Below the pieces are notes generated by a model. It was not told the DNA's origin. It saw only the letters and a program-made list of their open reading frames with translations, and did not search any database. The translations under genes and the position numbers were made by a program. A DNA stretch of 64,000 nt from Lithodes maja (lineage: Eukaryota; Arthropoda; Malacostraca; Decapoda; Lithodidae): positions 1-64,000 of the forward strand of contig JBAKBP010000207.1 in the NCBI GenBank assembly GCA_037953745.1, read 5' to 3'. The stretch's first letter is position 1. Each line of letters begins with the position of its first letter. Shown piece after piece: positions 41,665 to 50,952 of this stretch.

Positions 41665-43683
41665 TCAAACGTTTAAATAATTAAAAACCAAAGCCACCGA
41701 AGGCACGGATTGTTCTGTTCTGAGTATCCAAGAAGTGAAAGACTGCCAATGCGATTGATACTGTCTCTTAGTAGATTGTGTGTATTGATTCATGAATTTA
41801 TCGGTCACGTTTCTACCATACAGAGTTAGCGATTTGGCCTCCTGAATGTCCATAATGCAAAAGTCAGCGAGGTCTCTAGGTTGCCAATCGTGTCTAAGTG
41901 GAAATACCCGACCGGGAGCGACACCGGGTTCGGGCACCACGTTTTTAATTGCTGGTACCACGCCTGCGCCGGCCACAGGGGCGCGATTAACGAGACTACG
42001 CCCCGATAATCCTGTAGTTTGTTTACTACTTGGCACATCAGAGAAGCGTCTGGCGGCGGAAACAGATAAATGGAACTCCACATGTTCCAGTCCGTCACCA
42101 GTGCGTCGGGTCCTCCCGCCGGCGTGGTTGTCCGGCGGGTTAGGTACAGCGGGAGTTTGTGAGTCTCCTCGGACGCAAATAGATCCACTTGTGGACGGGG
42201 TAGGCTTCGCATCATTAGGTCGAAAATGTTTTGCTTGAGTGCCCATTCTACTGTTGTGCTCTGTCTCCGAGATAGAGCGTCTGCCCAAACGTTCGCTACG
42301 CCGGGGAGATAAGAAGCGTGAAGCTGAATGTCCAGCTTGTCGGCTAGTACAAAAATCTTTTCTGACACGTTTAGCAACCTCCGAGATCGCGTTGACCCCT
42401 GTTTCTGAATGCAGTGAACCGCATTCAGATTGTCCATCCTGAAGGCCACTGATTTGCCCCGTAAAGAAAAGCCGTGAGCTTGAAGGAAATACAAGGGGAC
42501 TAGTAACTCTTTGACATTTATGTGGGAGGATTCTGAATGGGACCAAAGCCCTTGGTTTGACTGAAAGCCCCAACCTATCGTGCCTGACGCATCCATGTCC
42601 ACCCATACCGTCGGCGGAGGAGAGGTCCATGACATGACTGAGTGCAATGTTTCCCTCTTCGCCCAGACCGCTAGTAAGTTGTGTATTAATTTTGGGATGG
42701 GCCATAATGTTTCCGCCGGCAATAGTGGAAAAAATGTGTTGCCCTCCAAAATTAAACCGGCCCAACTTTACAGTTAGTTGAATCCAGTTGACAGAGCCGA
42801 CCAGAGATTCCCAGACTCTCTGTGTCGTAGTCAGACTGTGAAGAAACAGAAACAGTTTCTTGCGAAACCTGTTTCGATTGTCCACACTCTGACTCAGAGT
42901 GAGAGCAGCTGTGTCCCAGACCAGCCCTATCCACTGGACCACTCGTGAGGGAACAAGGTTTGACTTTACCAGGTTTACCTTGAATCCTAGAGATTTTACA
43001 TGATTTAATGTTATGTTGACATGATTGATGCATAACTGTTCCGTCTCCGCCACCACCAGCCAGTCGTCTAGATACCACAAAATCCTGATCCCTTGTTGCA
43101 ACAAGGGCATCAGGGCTTGCCGGACTAATTTCGTGAATATGCGAGGTGCTAGGTTTAATCCGAACGGCATCCTCTGAAAGACATAAGTCTGATGCATGAT
43201 TCGTAAGGCCAGAAATCGTTGAAACCGTTTGTTTACCGGGACATGCCAATACGCGTCCGTCAGGTCTAAAGAACACATCCACCCTTCCGGCGGAAGTGTT
43301 AGCCTGATTTGATTCACTGTCAGCATCCGGAAGGACACGTTGTGAATGTGGAGGTTCAGATAAGACAGGTCTACGACCGGCCTCATCTGAACACTGTCCC
43401 TTTTGGGCACCAGAATAAGTTTGGATGTAAAAACTGGGTAATTTTGAGGAACCGGGATGATAACATTCTTGGCAACCATCTCTTGAATCAGTGACTCTAC
43501 CTCTAATGAAACAAAATTTGCCTTTGTCGGCTGACGTAAACGAGGTCGCCGGAGCCACTGCCAGGTGATGCCTTTGCGTGCCACCATCCTCGCCCATGTG
43601 TTTAAAGGCCATGCGCGATGATTCGCCCGGAACGACCCAGTTAGCAGACAAGGGTTCGCCGGCTGGACTACCCTCTGATCCAC
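41665..43683 (-). CDS. DIRS-1 reverse transcriptase frame, running on into the recombinase N-terminus
   Basis: 672 codons. The first ~310 encode a DIRS-type RT: LVPKRDSVQMRPVVDLSYLN near 90, LDLTDAYWHVPV near 140, FGLNLAPRIFTKL near 175 and the YLDD box near 205. After about 42755 the RNase H sequence moves to another frame, while this frame stays open and is probably not translated meaningfully there. Its last ~65 codons read as a recombinase N-terminus, with YGRNVTDKF and STKRQYQSHWQSF, and overlap the end of the RNase H frame. The same overlap is seen in the second DIRS element at 52500-52700, so it looks like real architecture. Confidence 0.82.
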   Translation of the reverse strand: MDQRVVQPANPCLLTGSFRANHRAWPLNTWARMVARKGITWQWLRRPRLRQPTKANFVSLEVESLIQEMVAKNVIIPVPQNYPVFTSKLILVPKRDSVQMRPVVDLSYLNLHIHNVSFRMLTVNQIRLTLPPEGWMCSLDLTDAYWHVPVNKRFQRFLALRIMHQTYVFQRMPFGLNLAPRIFTKLVRQALMPLLQQGIRILWYLDDWLVVAETEQLCINHVNITLNHVKSLGFKVNLVKSNLVPSRVVQWIGLVWDTAALTLSQSVDNRNRFRKKLFLFLHSLTTTQRVWESLVGSVNWIQLTVKLGRFNFGGQHIFSTIAGGNIMAHPKINTQLTSGLGEEGNIALSHVMDLSSADGMGGHGCVRHDRLGLSVKPRALVPFRILPHKCQRVTSPLVFPSSSRLFFTGQISGLQDGQSECGSLHSETGVNAISEVAKRVRKDFCTSRQAGHSASRFLSPRRSERLGRRSISETEHNSRMGTQAKHFRPNDAKPTPSTSGSICVRGDSQTPAVPNPPDNHAGGRTRRTGDGLEHVEFHLSVSAARRFSDVPSSKQTTGLSGRSLVNRAPVAGAGVVPAIKNVVPEPGVAPGRVFPLRHDWQPRDLADFCIMDIQEAKSLTLYGRNVTDKFMNQYTQSTKRQYQSHWQSFTSWILRTEQSVPSVALVFNYLNV
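41826..42749 (-). CDS. DIRS-1 RNase H and methyltransferase-like domains
   Basis: About 307 codons, continuing RT in a shifted frame. RNase H carries WVDMDASGTIGWGFQ near 48, VKELLVPLYFL near 78, FRMDNLNAVHCIQKQGS near 100 and YLPGVANVWADALSR near 150. PRPQVDLFASEETHKLPLYL near 185 and FPPPDA near 230 follow, the part usually described as the methyltransferase-like domain of DIRS elements. RT and this frame are separated by a likely single-base shift near 42755. Whether that is mutation or recoding cannot be told from one copy. Confidence 0.82.
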   Translation of the reverse strand: MEGNTFFPLLPAETLWPIPKLIHNLLAVWAKRETLHSVMSWTSPPPTVWVDMDASGTIGWGFQSNQGLWSHSESSHINVKELLVPLYFLQAHGFSLRGKSVAFRMDNLNAVHCIQKQGSTRSRRLLNVSEKIFVLADKLDIQLHASYLPGVANVWADALSRRQSTTVEWALKQNIFDLMMRSLPRPQVDLFASEETHKLPLYLTRRTTTPAGGPDALVTDWNMWSSIYLFPPPDASLMCQVVNKLQDYRGVVSLIAPLWPAQAWYQQLKTWCPNPVSLPVGYFHLDTIGNLETSLTFALWTFRRPNR

Positions 43684-43718
43684 CCGCCGGAAGATTGGCC
43701 CTGGGAGTGAGAGAGACC

Positions 43719-46151
43719 CTAGTTTTTTGGTGGTGGTGGTGGTGTAAGTTTAGACGACTGGCCGGGTTTGGCTGGAGACGGGCCCTGGCCCGGCCTTTGA
43801 TACCTCTGTCCTTTATGATTACCTGAAGACTTTCCTTGCTTGTATCTGTACTGACCTTGGGTGGAAGAGGATTTAGGCAAATGAAAGGGTTTTGCCCCAC
43901 CAGACTGAGCTTTAGTGACTGGTTTGGGCTTGGTAAAAGTGAAAGCAGGTTTCTTAGACGGGGCGGGACTGTGCTTCAAGGCCTGAGCCATGTTAAACAC
44001 CGTCCTCCACACCTCCGGGGACATTAAAGAGGCAGTTAGAACTGGGGACATTATTACTTGATTAGCAATCCTATCCGGGAGCTTTCGGACTAGAGACATC
44101 CTTAGATCTTGTCTTGCCCGCAACGCCTCTAACAAGGCCGTGCGTATATCTCCCAGTGACTGTATAGAAGTCTGGAGAAGCAAGCGTCTAGACAGTTCGA
44201 TAGCCTTTCGGACTTCCGTGTCCGCGATAACCTGAGTAGATCTTAGCATTGACTTTGCTACCTGTTGCATAACTATATACTGAGAAAATAGTCTATACGC
44301 CTTTCCCCGTAGCCTAAACTCCCGGTCTAGGTGAGCAGTGGAAGGTGTAGAAAAGGGATCTTTAAGCTCGCATAGATTAATTTTAGGGGCAGCTAAAAAA
44401 GCAAATAGAGCAGAGGGAACTCCGCCGGCAGAGTATACTGGGAGAAAGAACCAAGAATGGCTTTCTTGTGGAATTTGGTGTGAAGCTTTAGAAGTGAATG
44501 TAGTTGCAAAGTTCTGAGCCTCGACTTCCCAGTCCACCCAAGGTCCCGGACCCAACTGCTCCACCTTCAAAACTGGATTCGCGGCTGAGTCTGTGAATGT
44601 CTTTAAACCTAACTCAGGTGTTAGAGCCGACAGCGCTTTGATATCATTGAACCCGTCATGTTTTGTCCAGTCCGAAAATAGTTTTGAAGCTGACGCAGGG
44701 GGTAGGGCAGGTGTAGAAGAATATACAAAATAATCATGATGATAATAGTTGGGGATGGCCTTAATACTAACATCAAGTACATTTCCCAGCATATCTAGAG
44801 CCCTTAACTTCCTAGATTTATTCCCTTGGATTACCCACTCCCGTGGTACCGGAAGCTCCCCTGACATAGTGGATTGTGCTACCTCTGGCTTTGCTGGTAC
44901 CAATGATACCCAAGATTCGTCTGGCCCGTATAAGAGAGGCATAGCCCCTTTTCTGATCGGGGCTTTGTCTAACGGGGGAGGATTTACGTCTGCTACTACT
45001 CGCACATTGGAAGTAGTTAGTGCCGCCGAAGTTGGCCTAGTAACAATAGTAGGTGATACAAGGGGAGTGAGCGGAATTTGTGTCAAAGCAATGGAAGTAG
45101 CCAGAGGTCGGACATTCGATGTTGGCGTGGAAGCTCCCAGACCAACTGTAGGAGTCTCCGGTTGCTGGCCAAAAAACTTAGTTAAAGCACTCGCTAGTAA
45201 CCCATTAATCTCATCCGCCATGATAAATTGAGCAGAGGAAGAACTATTAGGTGAAGCATCCCTATTCTGAGAGTTATCTACGAATGAACTAGACTCGTGA
45301 ATTCCCACCTCAGAAATAATAGAACCCTCATCCCTTGCCTCCGGTCCCTCCTGAGAGGATTCCGCCGAGGCTGCGACCCCCTCATGTTGCCATGTTAAGT
45401 CAGGGATGGAAGACGGGATCTCCGCGTCCCGGTGGACTTCAGCCACTACCTGTGTTGCCTGAGACGGAAGTGAGCTGTCCCTCCATGGCTGGGAGTACCT
45501 CCAAACTCCCCGGTCTTGGCCGGAACTCACTTGTGAGCCAGGCCCCACCCCAATGACTGAGCCCTCACTCGAGCCCTCTAGTGGGTTATCACTGCCGGGA
45601 GAACCCCTTAAATCTAAAGTGAGAATATTGGAACTGGGAATAATATTTGGGGACAACCTGTCCGCCGGTATATCCCCCACCACAGTCTCTGACTCCACTT
45701 CCGACCTGTCAGATTGGACATGAGACATGTCGGGAGTAGAGGCAGAAAGCGAGGTTCGAGGCTCCGGCGAACGCCGGGTGGACTTTCGTACATGAGACTC
45801 TTTCTTAGAAGACTTGTGACTCCGCTTCGACTTCGATGTATCACTAGAACTGTCCTTGGTCTTGTCTGTCTTACTCTTCTTCCGCGAAGGTGAAGTCGAG
45901 TAACTATGTGTCTGCTTTCTGAGAGGAGACCGTGACCTGGACCTAGATCTTGACTCCGAAGCTGTCGCCGGGGGAGACGGCTCCCGCGGTCTCTTAGATG
46001 TGCCGGGGGAGGGAAGAAGCCCTTTACCCAGCCCAGTCTCTGCCGACTTATTTACTTTACTTCGGGAAGGAGGACGTTTAATTGGGGGGTGCTGAACCAA
46101 CAAACGGTCCCACAGAATTACGTTATCACACTGCAGTGCTTTATGAGCCAC
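43719..46151 (-). CDS. DIRS-1 gag-like protein (ORF1)
   Basis: 810 codons, open throughout. The N-terminal third is rich in Ser, Arg and Lys, with an SRSRSRSRSPLRK run near residues 67-80 and an SPSRKKSKTDKTKDSSS stretch after it. The middle is acidic and low in complexity. The C-terminal half has folded-looking sequence, with WTKHDGFNDIKALSALTPEL near 500 and SIQSLGDIRTALLEALRARQ near 660, which is recognisably shared with the decayed gag of the second DIRS element. The end is basic and Pro-rich. Its role is presumed to be RNA packaging. There are no Cys/His knuckles, as is usual for DIRS. Confidence 0.85.
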   Translation of the reverse strand: MAHKALQCDNVILWDRLLVQHPPIKRPPSRSKVNKSAETGLGKGLLPSPGTSKRPREPSPPATASESRSRSRSRSPLRKQTHSYSTSPSRKKSKTDKTKDSSSDTSKSKRSHKSSKKESHVRKSTRRSPEPRTSLSASTPDMSHVQSDRSEVESETVVGDIPADRLSPNIIPSSNILTLDLRGSPGSDNPLEGSSEGSVIGVGPGSQVSSGQDRGVWRYSQPWRDSSLPSQATQVVAEVHRDAEIPSSIPDLTWQHEGVAASAESSQEGPEARDEGSIISEVGIHESSSFVDNSQNRDASPNSSSSAQFIMADEINGLLASALTKFFGQQPETPTVGLGASTPTSNVRPLATSIALTQIPLTPLVSPTIVTRPTSAALTTSNVRVVADVNPPPLDKAPIRKGAMPLLYGPDESWVSLVPAKPEVAQSTMSGELPVPREWVIQGNKSRKLRALDMLGNVLDVSIKAIPNYYHHDYFVYSSTPALPPASASKLFSDWTKHDGFNDIKALSALTPELGLKTFTDSAANPVLKVEQLGPGPWVDWEVEAQNFATTFTSKASHQIPQESHSWFFLPVYSAGGVPSALFAFLAAPKINLCELKDPFSTPSTAHLDREFRLRGKAYRLFSQYIVMQQVAKSMLRSTQVIADTEVRKAIELSRRLLLQTSIQSLGDIRTALLEALRARQDLRMSLVRKLPDRIANQVIMSPVLTASLMSPEVWRTVFNMAQALKHSPAPSKKPAFTFTKPKPVTKAQSGGAKPFHLPKSSSTQGQYRYKQGKSSGNHKGQRYQRPGQGPSPAKPGQSSKLTPPPPPKN

Positions 46152-48433
46152 TGTAGTAGCATAATTAGTAAGAAGTTGTCTGACCTCGCGTAATGCAACC
46201 GCCGCGGCCAGATTGTCGTGCTATAATACTTTAATACTCAGCTGACTACAAAAGGTACAATTCTTCGTTACCCACAAACCCCTTGATCGGTCCAAGCATT
46301 TGACACAACGAATGCACAGAGTATGTGCAAAAATAGGGATCCCGGAACATGAGGGCGTTGAGCAAAGAGCCAAAACAGGGGCTAGAGCAGCCATGGCAGA
46401 GACTGGTTAAAAGCTAACTCCCCCCGGGCCTCACCTGGTCCTCTGTGGACCCGCCGGAACTCCGCCCTGGAAAAAAGAAAATTTCCAGGAATTAATGCTC
46501 ATAAGGTTACCCAAAAATGTTCTAACACAAGTGTTAATGAACCGCCGGGCAACGAGACGTAATACACCACTATTACCTCTCGTTACCCTGTAGGTTCAGA
46601 TGTAAAGATTTTTGAATATCTTTACGTGTCCAAAAGATTAAAGAATATCCTCTGACATGATATAAAGACGAGCAGTTCTTTATAAATGACGCAGTCTTCC
46701 CTGTGATATAAAGTTCACCGGGAAACCATAATAAGACGCCGGACTCCTTATTATAACGCAGTTAACCAGGTTAAGCCCATCTTAATCATTAGATCTGACT
46801 CCTCTCGAAGCCTTCATAGATCGCCGTAAGTTGAATGTCTCGATACCCAATTGTATCCCTCAATTGTTTGGCTAATCCTATCGAATTGCAAATCCGTGAT
46901 TCCCACCCTCCCGAGGTTCAACCGCCGGGTGAAAATTAATAGAAAAGTTAACCCCAATTGTTCCTATCCCCACTTCTTTGCAAAAGATCGCCGGGGTGGA
47001 AAGACTAATCAAACAAAACGGCCCAGTTTTTCAACGGATTTGCAAAACCGGAGAAAACTATAGTCAACAGGTGTCCGCATGAACCCCTAGTTGAATCGGG
47101 TAAAGCCATTCCGCCGGGAAACACACAGTAAGCCTGAACACAGGCCCCACTACAGAGACGCAGTTCTGGAGAGCCCTCAAGCCACCACTCGCCGGGGGAA
47201 ACTAGCCTATTTTAACCACGCGTGATTAATACTCGGCAACCAGCCGGATTTTCTCGGTGCAATCGAGAAAACCCGCCGGAAAAGGCAACCCTCACCCACC
47301 AGACGCAATCTGAGAACCAGCCGGATTTTCACGGAGCAATCGAGAAAACCCGCCGGAAACGGTAACCCACACCAATCAGAGTGAGAACTGAGCAATCTCT
47401 GCCATACCCATAGCTTACTCTGACTGTTCCTTTTACTTTTATATTTTCTAGATCTCAAGTGACGGCGTCTCTTCTGTGGATTGACCTCCCAGTCTACCTA
47501 GATTGGAAGCCAAAGCGTCACATTTTTTCCTTTGCCCCTCAACTTTCTCTTCATAATTGCTGAGGGGCACAGGGCCCTGGGTGGGGCTTTGGTTTCCCGG
47601 GCGTTTCCGCACCCTCCTCAGCTCCCCGCCATGGAGTGGCTTCGGTCACCCAGGCTTTATTGTGGTCGGCAGTGAAGGTTCTGTGGGGGCGCACGGTTAT
47701 GGCCTTGGCCTTGCTCGGGGCCTTGGGGCTGTTCGGCCAGGCAGCTTGGGGAACAACAACAACAACCAGATGCAATCGGAGGTACACAAATAGTGCCTGG
47801 AATAAGCCAATACACAACTTATCCAGAACACACAGGACACAGTAGTACATATGTATACAATAAATCAATAACACTTGCACATGTAAAAGAGCTACGAGAG
47901 GCTGGCTAGGCCTAAGCAGACGGAGTATCGCTTAAACATGTCGTAATAAAAACAAAAAGCACTGAATTATATCACAACAGGAACAGCCGCCAACACCCCT
48001 CGAAGAAATATACCCGGGAGAGGGAAGCACTGACACGGGACCTAGAAAAAACTTCACTAAGTGAAGAAAAATACGCTAGGAACGTCAGAAAACAAACAAA
48101 TAAGGCAACTTCATCAGAAAGATAAAAAGAAGCCTAATAACGCGTAGTTAAAGCCAACTAAATAACTAGGCTAGCTAGCCGCGAAAACGTTTCACGCGTC
48201 CACCACGGGACCACGAGGGTACGCCCGAAATAGGCGTCCCAAACACACGACCCAAATACACTGAACTGCGGGCAGCCCGGCAGCCCGCCCATGACACTCC
48301 TGCTACGCATATCCTAACCTTACTCGATACATCCCAGAGTAAACAAATGAGAAAAAACTCACTAGGGACGCAGCAAATGCGGAACGAGCGGAGTGTGGGG
48401 AGACACGTCAGGGCAGGTTGAGCGCAGAGCAGA
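46152..48433 (-). other. DIRS-1 5' noncoding leader with reiterated CGCCGG motif
   Basis: About 2.3 kb between gag and the right terminal repeat, without a credible ORF. CGCCGG recurs at least nine times between 46450 and 47360, usually as CCGCCGGGAA or CCGCCGGAAA, in otherwise A/T-rich sequence. A 77-bp unit with AACCAGCCGGATTTT is tandemly duplicated (47238 and 47315). A GC-rich stretch ending in AAC repeats sits at 47560-47775. Confidence 0.7.
47560..47775 (+). repeat. GC-rich insertion-like segment with AAC tail
   Basis: About 200 bp, markedly more GC-rich than its surroundings and ending in four to five AAC units. This resembles a short retroposon tail. I found no convincing target duplication or polymerase III boxes, so the identity is open. 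Confidence 0.4.
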
Positions 48434-48742
48434 GAAGGAAGAATGACGCCTGAAGTCAGCGTCTGGTCAAAGATCCACACAAGTACAGTACATCCACGAA
48501 GTTATGGAAAGCTTATGATTAATTATTCTTATTTTCTTTTTATTTGTTATTTTTTACGAAGTTTTTTCGTAGTGAGTACCCAATTTCATAATGACGAACC
48601 ATGAGTGAGGTTGCATGCGCTCATGACGAAGGCTCCTCAATTTTTTATGCTCTGCGCGGTAGATTCAAACTACGGTAAATGAGTGTTTGAAGAGGATGCC
48701 ATATGTAATAGGCATAATCGTCAATGATGGAGGGGCCACTAA
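48434..48742. repeat. Right inverted terminal repeat of DIRS-1
   Basis: Reverse complement of 39039-39342 with scattered changes. It ends GGGGCCACTAA at 48742, after which LINE linker sequence resumes. Confidence 0.9.
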
Positions 48743-49045
48743 CAAATACACTAAATTGGAATAACTTCCTACAAACACTCGATCACAAAACAAACCCCAA
48801 AAAGCTCTACAAAACACTAAACAGCATCACACTTTCCAACAGCAACACAACACAATCACATGCTGCAATCACAACAACAGACACTACTCCTTCACGTAAA
48901 CAACAAGCAAACACTCTCATCAATCACTTCTCTCATGTCAGTTACCTAAAACCCCACAAAGACGACCGACGTGTCATCCGACGAAAAAGACAATTCCTCA
49001 CAGACCCTGACTATACACCCTTCACCAACAACCAGACAAAGATGG
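48743..49045 (+). pseudogene. LINE ORF2 linker fragment, right of the DIRS element
   Basis: Continues the plus-strand linker: TLNWNNFLQTLDHKTNPKKL, SRKQQANTLINHFSHV and then RRKRQF...DPDYTPF. It ends near 49040 in CCAGACAAAG. The same bases begin the inverted RT half at 38855-38864 (read on the minus strand). This fits a LINE copy whose 5' part was inverted during insertion. Confidence 0.8.
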
Positions 49046-49435
49046 GCCAAGTAATATGGAAGTGTACGAGTCCTTTGGAATGGAAGAGCAGGCTTTGGGC
49101 ATTGATTGTGGTGTGGTTGAGTGGATAAAGAGAAGTAATTTGAGGTGGTATGGTCATGTTCAGAGAATGGATGAAGACAGAATGCCAAGAAAGATATATG
49201 GGAGTCAGGTGAGTGGAACCGCTAGTAGTGGAAGACCACCTATGGTATGGGAAAAGAAAGTGGGAAAATATATTTAGAAGAAAAACTTCCACGTAGTGGA
49301 AGGGGCATTGTGACACGGGCAAGGGAGGCATGTCTTGACAAAGTAGCTTGGAGACGTTTCTGTCATGGCCATCCTCTAGCGGGAGTTTCCCAGGGGGAAA
49401 CAAGGCGTCAGAGATGATGATGATGATGATGGTGG
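49046..49435 (+). pseudogene. LINE 3' end fragment with ATG-repeat tail
   Basis: An open stretch contains LRWYGHVQRMDEDRMPRKI, a tail motif common at the C-terminus of several LINE ORF2 proteins, then SGRPPMVW. Untranslated sequence follows and ends in GATGATGATGATG. It is truncated on the left, with no RT present. It is a different lineage from the LINE fragment just left of it. Confidence 0.75.
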
Positions 49436-50388
49436 TGGATTGTGTTCTTTTATTTATAAATTATTATTTTGCTTAACCCTCCAGCCCCGGCTATGTATTA
49501 TATATATATTCCTCGAAATCCGGGTGTTTTGGCCGAAAAACGTCTAGGCTAGGCTACCGTATATTCGTTAATCAGACTGCTTCCCGCATTCCCGCGCATC
49601 CCCAAGCGTAGCTGTGTTATTTACCTGTAGAATGGCATTAAGTAGAGCTCTCTAAGTCAACTGGTTGAGCTGTGATGATGATTTCATTGGAGATAACTTT
49701 ATGGCCAAAACAGCCACTTTACACCACTTTTCGATACTTAATAACAACATACAGGCACACAAGAACAAGCGACGCTCTCCTTCTTGTGGCCGGAGATGCG
49801 GAGCGTCGGTCCAGCCGGCTGTTGTTTACATGCGTCGGACCGACGCCGCGCACAGCAAGCTCACAGGCTGTGACGTCATGGGTGTTTAAAAGACCATCCG
49901 GGTACCTGTTACATGCTTTTTTATGGGCGTTCAAGATCCCATCCGGGAACGGAGGGTTAAGCGTTGTTTCCACAGAGATTTTGATTAGTTGTTTTGTCTT
50001 TTTACTGTGTTCGTCCAAGTTTTAGTTTGTTGATTTTGCAAATTTTACATTATAATATTTCCAATAATAATTGAGAAATCAGATGCTAAGAGATTCAATT
50101 TAGCATCAGCTGAAAAAAAAAAACAGACAATAGTACAGTAGACTTAATCTATAGTTATAATAAATACAAATACGAAACACTGGAGAGATTGAATATTTAG
50201 CATCTACACATTGGAATTGTACTGTACTGTATAGTGAACCTTAAATTATAATGTAAAACTTGCAAAATAAACAAACCAAAACTTGGACGAACACAATAAA
50301 AAGACAAAACAACTTATCAAAATTGCTATGTGGAAACAACGCTTAAGCAAAATAATCATTTATAAATAAAATAACACAATCCACCACA
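49432..50388. mobile_element. Foldback (palindromic) element interrupted by a TTAA MITE
   Basis: The right arm, 50246-50388, is the reverse complement of 49961-50060 plus 49432-49476. The left arm is split at a TTAA by the insertion 49477-49956. The right arm keeps the uninterrupted TTAA at 50343-50346. The interior (50061-50245) is also partly self-complementary. There is no coding capacity. Confidence 0.8.
49477..49956. mobile_element. TTAA MITE (second family)
   Basis: 480 bp flanked by TTAA (49473-49476, 49957-49960). The inverted ends begin CCCTCC and share CCCGG further in: CCCTCCAGCCCCGG, against CCCTCCGTTCCCGG. The CCCT start with a TTAA target fits piggyBac-type elements. No transposase frame. 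Termini differ from those of the family at 39757, 53319 and 55137. Confidence 0.8.
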
Positions 50389-50465
50389 TAGGGTGTACAT
50401 TACTACATGAGCAAGTTAAATCAGTACAGCTAGAAATGCACATACTGTACTGTAGTGACTAACAC

Positions 50466-50952
50466 TGGGAGGTTTAACGACCCTCCCAATACCAAATGAG
50501 GTAAACCTCCTATTTGGTTGTAGCCTCGGAGTATCCAACGTAGAGCTTATACTATGACGATGTAATCTGCTTCGCTCTAGAGCGGCAATTATCGTATACA
50601 CATAGCGCGAATTAAATCGATAACATCTAGAGTAGCACCTTACTCTCTCTACTAGGTACGTTGTACATACTTTTGAGGTCTTTTGAATAGAAAATTGAAA
50701 AGAGAAACGAGAAAGAAAAGAAAAAGTTGTCGACTAGGCCATTCCATCTGGCTCTTCACGCCGCTGTCAGGGGCGTACCTTCTAACCCGTTCCAGATTAA
50801 AGGGCATCTCGATATCAAGCTACAAAAGAGGCAAGATTGGACGGGCAGGGGTACGGTCTGTGGGAGGGAGACTATGACGTTGGATACTCCGAGGCTACAA
50901 CCAAATAGGAGGTTTACCTCATTTGGTATTGGGAGGGTCGTTAAACCTCCCA
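50466..50952. repeat. Perfect 75-bp inverted repeat pair
   Basis: 50466-50540 and 50878-50952 are exact reverse complements over 75 bp, around a 337-bp unique centre. Each arm contains a smaller palindrome (GGGAGGTTTAACGACCCTCCC). A related direct copy of the TAGCCTC...CAACGTAGAGCTTA part lies at about 50962-50990. It is probably a MITE with long terminal repeats, though no clear target duplication was found. 50953-51551 to its right holds C-rich runs and no gene. Confidence 0.75.

Larger units (their letters stand above)
38990..48742 (-). mobile_element. DIRS1-like tyrosine-recombinase retrotransposon (DIRS-1)
   Basis: Inverted terminal repeats lie at 39039-39342 and 48434-48742. The left end has an extra stretch at 38990-39038. 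An internal complementary region (39416-39521) is the reverse complement of the two element ends joined, as expected for replication through a circle. Coding order on the minus strand is gag, then RT/RNase H/methyltransferase-like, then tyrosine recombinase. There is no target-site duplication, as expected for recombinase-mediated insertion. It lies inside LINE linker sequence. Frameshifts in RT/RNase H and in the recombinase suggest this copy is inactive. Confidence 0.93.

Noticed and set aside
43719..43760. Poly-His stretch in an overlapping frame
   Set aside because: It is the GGT/GTG repeat encoding poly-Pro at the gag C-terminus, read in another frame.
42752..43900. 382-codon minus-strand ORF overlapping DIRS gag and RT
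   Set aside because: Shadow frame: the RT and gag frames carry the conserved motifs, and this one carries none.
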